From NCBI GenBank assembly GCA_963763215.1, contig CAVXNX010000022.1, positions 1 to 64,000 of the forward strand: 64,000 bases of DNA, written 5' to 3'. The position numbers were made by a program, and so were the translations under genes. Below are positions 27,089 to 36,089 of the stretch, piece by piece. Below the pieces are notes generated by a model. The model saw only the letters and a program-made list of their open reading frames with translations. It was not told the origin of the DNA and made no database searches. Within the stretch, counting starts at the first letter, position 1; each line of letters begins with the position of its first letter. Origin of the DNA: DASQZK01 sp963763215. Its GTDB lineage: Bacteria > Bacteroidota > Bacteroidia > Bacteroidales > GCA-2748055.

Positions 27089-28549
27089 TCAGGCTTCGGG
27101 AATGCGTTTGAGCGTCTCGAGAAGCAATTTCCAGAATTTATCTGCCGTCTGTATTTCTATCCCTTCATCAGGACTGTGCGCCCCTTTGATGGTGGGACCA
27201 AAAGACACCATGTCGAGTCCCGGGTATTTATCGAGGAACAGTCCGCATTCCAGCCCGGCATGGATGGCTCTCACTTTCGGTTCCTGACCGAAGATATCTT
27301 TATAAGCTTTTTCGGTGATTTTCAGGATCTCTGAATCCGAATTGGGCTGCCATCCGGGGTAGCCGTTGGAATGTTCCACTTCGGCGCCGCAGAGCTGGAA
27401 GAGCGCCTCAATGCGGTCGGCAATATCTTTGCGGGCCGAGTCGACGGAACTGCGCTGGCTCGTTGTGATGAGGATATTTTCAGGTTTGTCGAATTTCACG
27501 GAGGCCAGGTTGGTGGATGTTTCCACAAGATTTTCGATTTCACGGCTCCATTCAACCACGCCGTTCGGACAGGCATGGAGGCTGTTCAGGAGTTTTTTCT
27601 GGGCTTTCCTGTTGATGACGAATGCCGGCTTGTCGGCTTTTTTCAGTTCCATGACCAGGTTGGGTTCCGTCACCTTCAGCTCGTCTCGCACCATTGCCAG
27701 GAACGTTTCAAACCAGGTTTTCAGCGCTGTGTAACGGGCTTCAGGGATGGTGATGATCGCGACGGCTTCACGCGGGATCGCATTGCGGAGGTTGCCCCCG
27801 TCGAAGTCTGCCAGCCGGATTTCAAACTTTCGGGTCGCATGGCGGAGGAAACGGCTCAGGATTTTATTTGAATTACCGCGTCCCTTGTGGATATCATCGC
27901 CCGAATGCCCTCCGGTCAGGCCCCGGACCGAAACTTCAAAAGCCAGGTGCCCCGAGGGCACTTTCTTTTCCTTGTAGGGAAGGTTGATCAGGGTATCATT
28001 GCCTCCGGCACACCCGATGAAAAGCTCGCCCTCGTCCTCAGAATCGAGGTTAAGAAGGATCCTGCTTTTGAAAAATCCGGGCTGCAGGGCGTTGGCTCCG
28101 GTAAGACCCGTTTCTTCATCCACCGTGAACAGGCATTCGAGGGGACCGTGTTCAATGTTGCCGGCGGCCAGGACAGCAAGCTGGGCGGCGATCCCAATCC
28201 CGTCGTCCGCCCCGAGGGTCGTCCCTTCTGCCCTTACCCAGCCGCCTTCGATCTGGGCCCTGATGGGATCCTTTTCAAAATTGTGGTCCACATCCGAATT
28301 TTTCTCCCCGACCATGTCCATATGTGACTGCAGAATCACGGGTTTCCGGTTCTCGAAGCCACGCGTCGCCGGTTTGGATATCAGGACGTTGCCCGCTTCG
28401 TCTGTTTTGTGTTCCAGGGCATGCTCCGTGGCAAATTGGATGAGAAAAGCCCTGATCCGCTGCTCTTTCCGGGAAGGTCTGGGAATCTGGAGGACCTGTT
28501 CGAAATACGACCACAGCTCGGTGGGGTTGATGGAACTTATCGTGTTCAT
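27089..28549 (-). CDS. pepD: aminoacyl-histidine dipeptidase (M20 family)
   Basis: A 486-residue cytosolic dinuclear-zinc peptidase that splits Xaa-His and other dipeptides. Metal and catalytic motifs are intact: LQSHMDMVGEKN near residue 75, LGADDGIGIA near residue 112, TVDEETGLTGA near residue 141 with the catalytic Glu pair, GGHSGDDI near residue 206, and a C-terminal His in IHAGLECG. The ATG at 28549 is preferred over an in-frame one 27 bases upstream because MNTISSINPTELW is the usual family start. Confidence 0.92.
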   Translation of the reverse strand: MNTISSINPTELWSYFEQVLQIPRPSRKEQRIRAFLIQFATEHALEHKTDEAGNVLISKPATRGFENRKPVILQSHMDMVGEKNSDVDHNFEKDPIRAQIEGGWVRAEGTTLGADDGIGIAAQLAVLAAGNIEHGPLECLFTVDEETGLTGANALQPGFFKSRILLNLDSEDEGELFIGCAGGNDTLINLPYKEKKVPSGHLAFEVSVRGLTGGHSGDDIHKGRGNSNKILSRFLRHATRKFEIRLADFDGGNLRNAIPREAVAIITIPEARYTALKTWFETFLAMVRDELKVTEPNLVMELKKADKPAFVINRKAQKKLLNSLHACPNGVVEWSREIENLVETSTNLASVKFDKPENILITTSQRSSVDSARKDIADRIEALFQLCGAEVEHSNGYPGWQPNSDSEILKITEKAYKDIFGQEPKVRAIHAGLECGLFLDKYPGLDMVSFGPTIKGAHSPDEGIEIQTADKFWKLLLETLKRIPEA

Positions 28550-28844
28550 GGCTTCTGTTGTTGAGTTGATACACAAAATAACAGCTTTAAAACCGCATAA
28601 ACAAGGATTCCGGGGCCGATGTTCTCTTGCCCATGCATGTACGCCCTTTGCTTCTCATGGATCAAGGCACTGCTGAAGTTTTGCTTTATAACATACAGCG
28701 GTATTCATGGACTATGGAGGCAGTCACCTATATTTGATCCTGAATAATCCAGGCATCGTCCGCTTTTCGTGACAATTTGGAGAGATCTAATCTCGAGTGA
28801 TTACTTAGATGAATGCATATTAATACACTGGTAAACAATAGAAT

Positions 28845-30044
28845 ATGACTAAACATACTATTGTTCATTATGCCGGGTGACGGCATTGGCCGGGTCGTTT
28901 TGGAAGAAGCTGTCCGCGTTCTGGATGCTTCGGGATTTGAAGCGGATTATGTCGAAGGGGATATTGGCTGGGAATTCTGGTGCCGTGAAGGAAATCCGTT
29001 GCCGGACCGGACCATTGATCTGCTTTCGCGGCATAAGACCGGTCTCTTCGGGGCGATTACCTCGAAGCCCAAGGATGCTGCCGCCGAGGAACTTTCACCT
29101 GAGCTGAGATCGGCCGGATACATCTATTCCAGTCCCATTGTCGGCCTGCGGCAGCATTTCAATCTGGATATCTGCATCCGTCCGTGCCATACCTACAAGG
29201 GCAATCCTCTGAACTTCATCAGGAGGGGACGCCATAACACCATCGAAGAACCGGAAGTCGACGTGGTGATCTTCAGGCAGAATACCGAGGGCCTTTATGG
29301 CGGTGTGGAATGGACCGATCCGCCGGACGCAGGTGTATGAGGCACTGATGACGCATCCGAAATTCAGGAAAAACTTCGGCCATGCCCCGAAAGAAGAGAT
29401 CTCCGTTTCGACGCGAATCTTTACCCGCCGGGCGACGGAACGCATCCTCCGGGCCGCCTTCACGCATGCCCGGGATCATGGGTACAAGTCGGTCACGGTC
29501 TGTGAAAAGCCCAATGTCATCCGGGAAACATCAGGAATGATGTACAAGATGGCGATGGATCTTCAGAAGAATGCATTTCCGGGCATCGAATTGTGGAACA
29601 CCAACATTGATGCCCAGATGATGTGGCTGACGAAAAATCCCGAAGATTACGGCGTCATCGTGGCCGGGAATATGTTCGGCGATATCGTGTCGGATGGCTT
29701 TGCAGGACTCATCGGCGGACTGGGTTTCGCCTGCAGTGCCAACCTGGGGGAGGAGGTGGCGGTTTTTGAACCGACCCACGGTTCGGCCCCTAAATATGCG
29801 GGTTATCCTGTTTCCATCGTCAACCCCATCGCCATGATCGCTTCTGCCTGCATGATGCTCGACCATCTGGGAGAAAGCAACAGGGCGGAACGGATCCGCC
29901 GGGCCATCGCCGGCGTGATCGCTGAAGGCGCGCGTGAGGACCTACGACATGATGAAAATGCCGGGAAAACCCGACGTGCTGGAGAAAGGCGCTGCATCAA
30001 CGCGCCAGATGGCCGACGCTGTCATTTCAAAACTCGGCACCTGA
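28845..30044 (+). CDS. isocitrate/isopropylmalate-type dehydrogenase, probable NAD(P)-isocitrate dehydrogenase (frameshifted as sequenced)
   Basis: A protein of about 399 residues in four segments. From ATG 28845 the first codons give MTKHTIV; removing one T at 28864-28865 joins them to IMPGDGIGRVVLEEA. A second extra base near 29325 separates EGLYGGVEW from VYEALMTHPKF, and a third in the GCGCGC run at 29928-29933 precedes the tail ending AVISKLGT at the stop 30042. Family motifs include VVIFRQNTEGLYGG, VTVCEKPNVIRETSG, NTNIDAQMMWL, VAGNMFGDIVSDGFAGLIGG and EPTHGSAPKYAG. It oxidatively decarboxylates a 2R,3S-hydroxyacid, probably isocitrate; no leucine genes are near. Confidence 0.82.
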
Positions 30045-30090
30045 TGTCTTCCCGGATGAACCTGTCTCATTCTCCATAATGTCATGAATC

Positions 30091-30636
30091 ATGAATGATC
30101 ACATCAAGAATCTTTGGCCCGAACTGGAATGGATCGGGGATCCCGGTCTCAGGGAAAAAGTGGCTTCAACCTGGGAACTGGCTCTGCAAAAGAGCGTTCT
30201 GACCCCCGTGGACCTGGAGCATATCCCGTTCACCCTGCTGGTGCCGGGCATTAGGACCAGTTTTATGATCCATAAGCGTTCCGTGGTCCATATCGCCAAA
30301 AAAGCCGGAGAAACCATCCGCGATTTCTACGACGATGAGCTGCCCGTGAATATGGATGTCCTGATCGCCGGGGCGATCCTGGCCGACGTGGGAAAACTCC
30401 TGGAATATGAGATGAAGGACGGAAAAGCGGTGCAGGGCCGTTATGGTAAATATCTGCGCCATCCCTTCTCCGGGGTGTCGCTCGCCGAACAATGCGGCGT
30501 GCCGCCCGAAGTGTGCCATATCATTGCGGCCCATGCCGGCGAAGGAGACCAGGTCAAACGGACGGTGGAAGCCATGATCGTTCACCATGCCGATTTCATG
30601 ACCTTCCTCTCATTCCGCGACCGGTTGGTTCTTTAA
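30091..30636 (+). CDS. HD-domain protein, unknown substrate
   Basis: A 181-residue soluble protein with an HD-like metal-dependent hydrolase core: the HKRSVVHIAK segment near residue 68, the ILADVGKLLEYE helix near residue 97 where HD is replaced by AD, HPFSGVSLAEQ near residue 128, and two later His-Ala pairs (IAAHAGEGD, VHHADF). The order resembles small HD phosphohydrolases, although the canonical HD pair is not obvious at the second position, so activity is uncertain. It follows the dehydrogenase gene by 46 bases and is probably co-transcribed. Confidence 0.72.
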   Translation: MNDHIKNLWPELEWIGDPGLREKVASTWELALQKSVLTPVDLEHIPFTLLVPGIRTSFMIHKRSVVHIAKKAGETIRDFYDDELPVNMDVLIAGAILADVGKLLEYEMKDGKAVQGRYGKYLRHPFSGVSLAEQCGVPPEVCHIIAAHAGEGDQVKRTVEAMIVHHADFMTFLSFRDRLVL

Positions 30637-30695
30637 TCGATTTTTCTCCGGAATTAGGTAATCCACTTAAAAACTATTAATTTGGACCGTCCAAA

Positions 30696-32492
30696 GTGGG
30701 TAAACCCCCGTCTATGCTGAGCTTCGACCTGATTCTGGTTTTCATCGTTATCGTCTTTATCCTGGTGTCCCTGTATTGGGGGATACTTGGCCCTTCCTTC
30801 ACGTTTGTCATCGGCATCAGCGCGCTGGGATTCTTCGGTGTACTCACCCCCAACGAAATCCTGAGCGGGTTTGCCAACGAGCAGGTCGCGGTGGTGATCA
30901 TGTTGCTGTTGATCGGCGACATCATCCGGCAAACCGCGGTCATCGAAGTGATCTTCGACCGGATCTTCCGGTCGGCGCGCAGTTACAGGGGATTCCTCAG
31001 CAGGATGCTCGTGATCATCAGTTCTTTTTCCGCTTTCCTGAACAACACGCCCCTGGTGGCCGTGATGATGCCATACGTCAACAGCTGGTGTAAACGCAAC
31101 AGGATCGCCCCGTCCAAATTTCTCATGCCGCTGTCTTTTGCCGCGATCCTCGGTGGTTGCGCCACCCTGATCGGAACCTCTACCAATCTCATCGTGAACG
31201 GGCTGGTGGAAAGCCAGACCATCATCCCCGGACTGCAGCCCCTGAAGATCTTTGACTTCACGGCGGTGGGGCTTCCCATGATGGTTGTCGGTTTTTTCTA
31301 CCTGTTGTTTTTCGGCGACCGCCTGCTGCCTGAAACCGACAGGGCCGATGAGGAATCGACAGGCGTCTCCAGGGAATACATCGTGGAAACCAAGGTCCGT
31401 TCCGGTTCCCACCTCGTCGGTCAGACCCTCGAAGAAGCCGGTTTCTTCCAGGACCGGTCATATACGCTCCTGGAGATCGTCAGGGAAGAAATAAAGATCC
31501 TCGCCTTCAGTGAACACTTTGTGTTGCAGGCGGGCGATATCCTGGTCTTTACCGGTGATACCGACACCATTGCCGGACTGATCGAAGGGAAATCGGGCCT
31601 GCAACTGCCCGAGGTGGGCATGATGAAGAAACGGAAAAAAACAGAGATCGTGGAAATCGTGATCAGCCAGAACTCCACACTGATCGGAAAATCAGTCAAG
31701 ATCATCAATTTCCGGAGCAAATACGATGCGGCCATCATCGCGGTGCACCGCAATGGGGTACGGATCCGTGAAAAACTCAGTGACATCATGCTCCGGGCAG
31801 GGGATGTGCTTCTGTTATTTACCGGCGAAAATTTCCTCGTCAGGACAGAAAACACCATGGATTTTTATTTCATTTCGAAAGTCCGTGGATTTGTGAAGCT
31901 GGAATGGTACAAAACAGCTGTTCTCCTTGGCGGACTGATGCTGTCGATCCTCCTTTCAGCCTTCGGGGTGATCCGGCTTTTTATGGGGCTTATTTTCATC
32001 ATTATCGCCTCCCTGGCCCTGAAGATCACCAACCCCAAGGATCTTTCGAAAAGTATCGACTATAACCTGGCCATTATCATCGTCCTTTCCCTCGCTCTGG
32101 GCACCGCCATGGCTAAATCAGGAGCCGCCGACCTGCTTGCCGACCTGATCATCAACCTCTTCATGCCAATGGGGAAAGTCGGATTACTGTTTGGTATTTT
32201 TCTGATCACCGCCATCCTGGCAGCCTACATCACCAGCAAAGCTTCTGCGGCCATCATTTTCCCGATCTCGCTTACCATGGCGGCAAACCTCGATCTGAAC
32301 CCTGTACCCTTCATCCTGACCGTTGCTTTTGCCTCCGCTGCCAACTTCATGACGCCGATCGGTTTTCAAACCAACCTGATGGTCTACGGGCCGGGTAATT
32401 ATTCATTCAAAGATTTCATGAAGGTCGGAGGTCCTTTGACCCTCATTTACATGTTAGTGGCTGTGCCTATTCTTTCCCTGATTTATTTCTGA
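30696..32492 (+). CDS. SLC13/DASS-type permease with two TrkA-C domains
   Basis: A 598-residue transporter. About five or six helices come first, with the conserved NNTPLVAVMMPY motif near residue 115 and GGCATLIGTSTNLIVNG near residue 152. Two RCK/TrkA-C cytoplasmic domains follow (about 215-300 and 310-385), then the second membrane half with the matching SAANFMTPIGFQTNLMVYG motif near residue 550. The family imports di- and tricarboxylates or sulfate with sodium, and the RCK domains may sense a ligand. Citrate lyase lies 5 kb upstream, so citrate is a possible but unproven substrate. The start was taken at 30696; ATG at 30714 is an alternative. Confidence 0.87.
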   Translation: MGKPPSMLSFDLILVFIVIVFILVSLYWGILGPSFTFVIGISALGFFGVLTPNEILSGFANEQVAVVIMLLLIGDIIRQTAVIEVIFDRIFRSARSYRGFLSRMLVIISSFSAFLNNTPLVAVMMPYVNSWCKRNRIAPSKFLMPLSFAAILGGCATLIGTSTNLIVNGLVESQTIIPGLQPLKIFDFTAVGLPMMVVGFFYLLFFGDRLLPETDRADEESTGVSREYIVETKVRSGSHLVGQTLEEAGFFQDRSYTLLEIVREEIKILAFSEHFVLQAGDILVFTGDTDTIAGLIEGKSGLQLPEVGMMKKRKKTEIVEIVISQNSTLIGKSVKIINFRSKYDAAIIAVHRNGVRIREKLSDIMLRAGDVLLLFTGENFLVRTENTMDFYFISKVRGFVKLEWYKTAVLLGGLMLSILLSAFGVIRLFMGLIFIIIASLALKITNPKDLSKSIDYNLAIIIVLSLALGTAMAKSGAADLLADLIINLFMPMGKVGLLFGIFLITAILAAYITSKASAAIIFPISLTMAANLDLNPVPFILTVAFASAANFMTPIGFQTNLMVYGPGNYSFKDFMKVGGPLTLIYMLVAVPILSLIYF

Positions 32493-32621
32493 TCGTCATT
32501 TGTCCACCCGCCACTGGCGAAACATCACCCGAGCTGCAAGGCTCATGACTTTTTCCCGAAAAAGTACGTTTACCCCTATACGGACAGATCAAGGGTGCTT
32601 TCATACCGAGGGCGGAATCTG

Positions 32622-33680
32622 TCAGTCAACCTTTATCTTGACGCTCCCTTCCGTAGAGACGACATTGACGGTCGATTTCGGGTTTGAACCATAGGACCCC
32701 GAAATGTATTTATCGTCGTTTTCAACCCGCTTATTCAGGTTCTCGATGCCGTCGACTGAAATGTCGCCGCGTTTAGCTTCCCCCTCGATGGTGAAGCTGG
32801 ATTTCCCACTGATGCCCAGTTTATAACTTCCGCGGGTGTTGTCGATCTTGATGCTTTCAAAATTCCCACCGATCTCGTCAACCTTTACCACAGAGTAACT
32901 GCTGGTGATCTCAAACTTGCCCGCGATCTCATCGGCAGAGAGATTGCTGTACCTGAGATCCCCCACATAGTTTTTAAGTTCGCTGATCTTATAGGTGTCG
33001 TACTTCGATTCAACCACGAGCGAACTGCATTCCTCGAGGTTCAGGCCGGAATATTTGCTCAGGGCCACGAGTGCGGTGGCCTCACTGATATTTAATTTAG
33101 AATAGGCGAGGCTGATCTTGAGCCAGGACACACTGCTGATGGAACCGGTGGAATACGACAGATTCACTTCATTCAGGGTGTTTTCTTTGCCCCGGCTGAG
33201 GGATCCGGCTTTCAGATTGCCATACGAAACATCAATCATGGCGAGCCCGGAGAGATCTTCGATGTAAACGGCTCCGTAGCGGTTTTTCAGATTTACGGCA
33301 ACGGCAGCAGGCGCATGAATGGTGAAATCGATGCCAAACTGGGTGTTGTCCCGGGAAGGAAGTTTATCGGGGAAGACGGAGGAAATGCTGATGTCTGTTC
33401 CCGACTCCGAGATCTGTGCATCCAGTTTCCCGGCAAGGTCATCCGACAGTTTTTTATTGTCACTGTTGGCCCAGAGGGTGGCCACTACCGTGATCGAATT
33501 GTCGTCGGAATTGAGGATATTGATATTGCCGAACTTTGAATCGATATTCAGCGTGGTACCACTGGTATACTTGAATTCCCTGGTGACGGTTCGCTCCGAC
33601 CTCTGAGCAGCCAGCCCCTGGCAGATCACAGGTAAGGTGAGCGCGATTAAGACGGCGGCTAAACGCAAGGATGATTTCAT
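32622..33680 (-). CDS. exported DUF4097-like beta-helical adhesin-type protein
   Basis: A 352-residue protein with a signal peptide (to about residue 26) followed by repeated short beta-strand units rich in Ser, Asn and Lys (for example INSKFGNINI-like, LKNRYGAVYIEDLSG, LAYSKLNISEA, SSYSVVKVDEI). This pattern predicts a right-handed beta-solenoid, as in DUF4097 proteins often placed behind ECF sigma operons in Bacteroidota. No enzyme motif is visible. It is the third gene behind the sigma factor and putative anti-sigma protein, 48 bases downstream of the latter. Likely a cell-envelope protein. Confidence 0.72.
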   Translation of the reverse strand: MKSSLRLAAVLIALTLPVICQGLAAQRSERTVTREFKYTSGTTLNIDSKFGNINILNSDDNSITVVATLWANSDNKKLSDDLAGKLDAQISESGTDISISSVFPDKLPSRDNTQFGIDFTIHAPAAVAVNLKNRYGAVYIEDLSGLAMIDVSYGNLKAGSLSRGKENTLNEVNLSYSTGSISSVSWLKISLAYSKLNISEATALVALSKYSGLNLEECSSLVVESKYDTYKISELKNYVGDLRYSNLSADEIAGKFEITSSYSVVKVDEIGGNFESIKIDNTRGSYKLGISGKSSFTIEGEAKRGDISVDGIENLNKRVENDDKYISGSYGSNPKSTVNVVSTEGSVKIKVD

Positions 33681-33728
33681 GGCTGTGTTGGTTTTATGGC
33701 ATGTTCGGTTTGTGCAAAATACATCTGT

Positions 33729-34235
33729 TTAAAGGCTTTCCGTGGTCCCCGTGCTCCTGTTTTCGAGCTGGGCCACGACGTACTGGAGAAACTCGGCCCT
33801 CGACCGGTAGTATTCGATTAACGCGTGGATGACGCGCTCGTCACCCGGGTATTTTTTCAGATCGCTGAGCAGTTTTTCATAATTCTTATCCCCGGCCTCG
33901 GCATCCTTCAGAACTTTTGCCTTCATGTCCCTGTCGGGAAGGGGGCTCTCCTGAATCTCAGTGATCATCTGACCGCTGAGTGAACTGTAGTAATAGAGGG
34001 TTTCCTTCACGTCGGGAGGCAGCGCCGCCAGGATGGATTTTTCATTCTGCCGTTCAAAGTACATATATCCGCCTGTAGCGAGGATGACTCCTGCAAGGAA
34101 AGCCGCAGCCATCCTCAAAAAGCCATCGCCCGCCTGCCGCCCCAGCTTCCGGCCGAATCTCCTTTCATGCCCGCGGTAGGGTAGCTGGTCGTCAAGCAGG
34201 TCCCTGTTTTCATTCACCAGCTGTTCAATGTTCAT
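33729..34235 (-). CDS. single-pass membrane protein, possible anti-sigma factor
   Basis: A 168-residue protein with a charged N-terminal cytoplasmic part (about 1-38, basic near the membrane), one helix (FLRMAAAFLAGVILATGGYMYF, about 39-60) and a periplasmic helical tail of about 105 residues. It overlaps the sigma factor gene by 4 bases (ATGA), which indicates translational coupling. Position and topology fit an anti-sigma factor, but the N-terminus is too short for a standard zinc-binding ASD and has no HxxxCxxC motif, so this role is inferred from context only. Confidence 0.65.
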   Translation of the reverse strand: MNIEQLVNENRDLLDDQLPYRGHERRFGRKLGRQAGDGFLRMAAAFLAGVILATGGYMYFERQNEKSILAALPPDVKETLYYYSSLSGQMITEIQESPLPDRDMKAKVLKDAEAGDKNYEKLLSDLKKYPGDERVIHALIEYYRSRAEFLQYVVAQLENRSTGTTESL

Positions 34236-34804
34236 GACTTTTTCTTTTTCAGGTTTTGAAGAAGTTTCTGTTTAGCCCTGGAGTACTGGGACCGGGAAGT
34301 GGAAGGTGTGATGTCCAGGATCTGGGCGATCTCCTCGTGGTCGTAACCTTCGAGAAGGTAGAGGGTGAGCACAACCCTGTACCCTTCGGGCAACCGGCGG
34401 ATCTCTTCATTGATCCGCTTCACCTCCTCCGGTGAAATCTGCACTTCCTCCCCGGCTATTTCAGGGAACTCTTCATTATCGTGGTCTTCAAGTGGTTCAA
34501 CACGATGCCTGTTCCTTTTTCTCAACGCATCCAGAGAGGCGTTGATGACAATTTTTTTCAACCAGGCTCCGAAACTGACGCCGGAACTGAACTGATCCAG
34601 GTTCCGGAACGCTTTTAAGAAGGCTTCCTGCATCACATCCTCGGCCTCAAACCGGTTATTCAGGATCCTCAGGCTCGTATTGAACATGGCCCTGTAATAG
34701 AGCCTGTATATCTCATTCTGCGCCTTCCTGTCACCCCTTCGGCATGACTCGATCAATGTCTTGTGAATGTCTTCGTAAGCGTTATGACTGTTGTCGGTTT
34801 TCAT
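34232..34804 (-). CDS. ECF-type RNA polymerase sigma factor
   Basis: A 190-residue sigma-70 family protein with region 2 (about 22-90; YRLYYRAMFNTSLRIL and AEDVMQEAFLKAFRNL for core and -10 binding) and region 4 (about 130-185; LPEGYRVVLTLYLLEGYDHEEIAQILDI helix-turn-helix). An acidic linker (EDHDNEEFPEIAGEE) lies between them. It heads a three-gene operon with a coupled membrane protein and an exported beta-solenoid protein, so it probably controls an envelope response. TAAAAATA at 34844-34851 (TATTTTTA on the minus strand, 7 of 8 to consensus) may be its promoter. Confidence 0.92.
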   Translation of the reverse strand: MKTDNSHNAYEDIHKTLIESCRRGDRKAQNEIYRLYYRAMFNTSLRILNNRFEAEDVMQEAFLKAFRNLDQFSSGVSFGAWLKKIVINASLDALRKRNRHRVEPLEDHDNEEFPEIAGEEVQISPEEVKRINEEIRRLPEGYRVVLTLYLLEGYDHEEIAQILDITPSTSRSQYSRAKQKLLQNLKKKKS

Positions 34805-34899
34805 GGAAAAGACGATGAAATAAATTTACCGTTGCATCATCTCTAAAAATAATCTCCTGACCATATTCTGACTGTCCATTAAAAATCAGGCCTAAAGCA

Positions 34900-34928
34900 T
34901 TGCAAATTAAGATATTTTACTAAATTTG
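34900..34928 (+). promoter_or_regulatory. Bacteroidota promoter (TTG-N18-TAAATTTG)
   Basis: TTG at 34900-34902 and TAAATTTG at 34921-34928, 18 bases apart, match the -33/-7 pattern. The start codon of the small lipoprotein is 52 bases downstream. The region is divergent from the ECF sigma factor gene. Confidence 0.6.
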
Positions 34929-34980
34929 TACATATCCGAAAACGGATAACTGTTTTCACAAACCCTAATATGAGCATGCT

Positions 34981-35163
34981 ATGAAAAAAGTAAGTGTTTT
35001 TCTTGTTATCCTGTCATTTTTTGCATTTGTTTCCCTGAATTCCTGCCAGCAGAAACCGAAAACAAATCAGACAGAAGAAGAAATGACCCCGGCCGGCAAC
35101 GATACGACCCCCGGCATGCAGCAAGACACGACGAAGAGTGCCGATACGACCATGCAGAAGTGA
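34981..35163 (+). CDS. small lipoprotein, unknown function
   Basis: A 60-residue protein made of a signal peptide ending in SLNSC (lipobox, Cys near residue 22) and a short, polar Thr/Asp/Gln-rich tail with repeats of the type DTTPG, DTTKSADTT. It should be a lipid-anchored envelope peptide without a folded domain. A complete promoter motif lies upstream and a terminator-like hairpin follows, which supports an independent transcript. Confidence 0.75.
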   Translation: MKKVSVFLVILSFFAFVSLNSCQQKPKTNQTEEEMTPAGNDTTPGMQQDTTKSADTTMQK

Positions 35164-35189
35164 GACCCGGAACGATTTGATGATGCAAA

Positions 35190-35243
35190 GCCGCAACGGC
35201 CGGGAGACCTTAGGTTCATCCCCGCTGTTGCGGCCTTTTTTTT
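35190..35243 (+). terminator. intrinsic terminator after the small lipoprotein gene
   Basis: GCCGCAAC (35190-35197) pairs with GTTGCGGC (35227-35234), followed by a run of eight T. The loop is long (29 bases), and GGCCGG within it may fold further. It ends at the stop codon of the convergent membrane protein gene. Confidence 0.6.
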
Positions 35244-36085
35244 CAGAAGAACAGGCCGGTGACAAACATCATCCCGGTCTTGATCTGGCCGGAGGAATAA
35301 TCCAGTTGTGATCCGCCCATGCTGTGCGGGATGAAAGCGATGATGAGATTGACCAGGGCCGCTGCCACAACGAGATAGGGCCGTTTTGCCCCTCTGCGGT
35401 TTCCGGCCCAGGCAATGATCCACAACACGAAGGCAATCAGCGACTTATTGTCGGTCAGATCCATGCCAAAAGGAAATCCGGTCCAGAATTCACCGAAAGC
35501 GAATTTCTGAACGACGGGACCCATGACCATTCCGCCAAGGAGGAAGAGGATGAGCGTCAATCCCGTGTAAAATTTATACTTTGGAATCCCGGCAATGGCA
35601 TAGATCCCGGTGAGGTTTGATAACAGCATGGCTGAGAAAATCAGGAGGATGTGCGGGATCAGAACCCATGCGGGAACGTTGTCTTTGAACCGCATCACAA
35701 CATTTTGATTTTCCCTCACTTCCACCGGATCACCATGGTCAAAAAGCTGAACCCGGTATTCCAGCTTTCCCGCTGCCGGCTGTTTGGGCAACCAGGCAAC
35801 CAGCTGACCGTCTTCCCTGACAAAATGCACCGTATCCCAGGGATCACTGGTGGGGAAGCGCCGGTAAACGATCTGCCCGGTGATGGCGGGATCAGGGATG
35901 TCCAGGCTGATCACGGCATCCATATAACCATTGACACTCCTGGGGAGGTTGAGCCGGTAGGCACTGCCGCCGGCTTCAAATTGAATGGTCTTCGGGTAAG
36001 TGGGACCGGTCATCCGTTGATAAACAGCCGTAAAAAGGGTCACCACAACGGCAATGGTCCAGAACAGGGTTTTTTTCCATTTCAT
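35243..36085 (-). CDS. multi-pass membrane protein, unknown function
   Basis: A 280-residue protein: one N-terminal helix (about 7-24), an extracytoplasmic domain of about 110 residues rich in beta strands (ISLDIPDPAITGQIVYRRFP, GKLEYRVQLFDHGD), then four to five C-terminal helices (from about residue 137) with motifs GMVMGPVVQKFAFGEFWTGFPFG and NKSLIAFVLWIIAW. I recognise the layout from hypothetical Bacteroidota proteins but no function. It lies 5 bases after the M28 peptidase gene on the same strand, so the two are probably co-transcribed. Confidence 0.68.
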   Translation of the reverse strand: MKWKKTLFWTIAVVVTLFTAVYQRMTGPTYPKTIQFEAGGSAYRLNLPRSVNGYMDAVISLDIPDPAITGQIVYRRFPTSDPWDTVHFVREDGQLVAWLPKQPAAGKLEYRVQLFDHGDPVEVRENQNVVMRFKDNVPAWVLIPHILLIFSAMLLSNLTGIYAIAGIPKYKFYTGLTLILFLLGGMVMGPVVQKFAFGEFWTGFPFGMDLTDNKSLIAFVLWIIAWAGNRRGAKRPYLVVAAALVNLIIAFIPHSMGGSQLDYSSGQIKTGMMFVTGLFF

Positions 36086-36089
36086 CGTT

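Noticed and set aside
28577..28844. Possible regulatory or RNA element between pepD and isocitrate dehydrogenase
   Set aside because: Adjacent BglII- and XhoI-like palindromes and a TATATTTG at 28729-28736 are visible, but the promoter motif is over 100 bases from the start and no stable fold was found.
28845..30044. 3-isopropylmalate dehydrogenase (leuB)
   Set aside because: The family is shared, but no leucine genes are near and the motifs fit NAD(P)-isocitrate dehydrogenase-type proteins better; the choice is still not certain.
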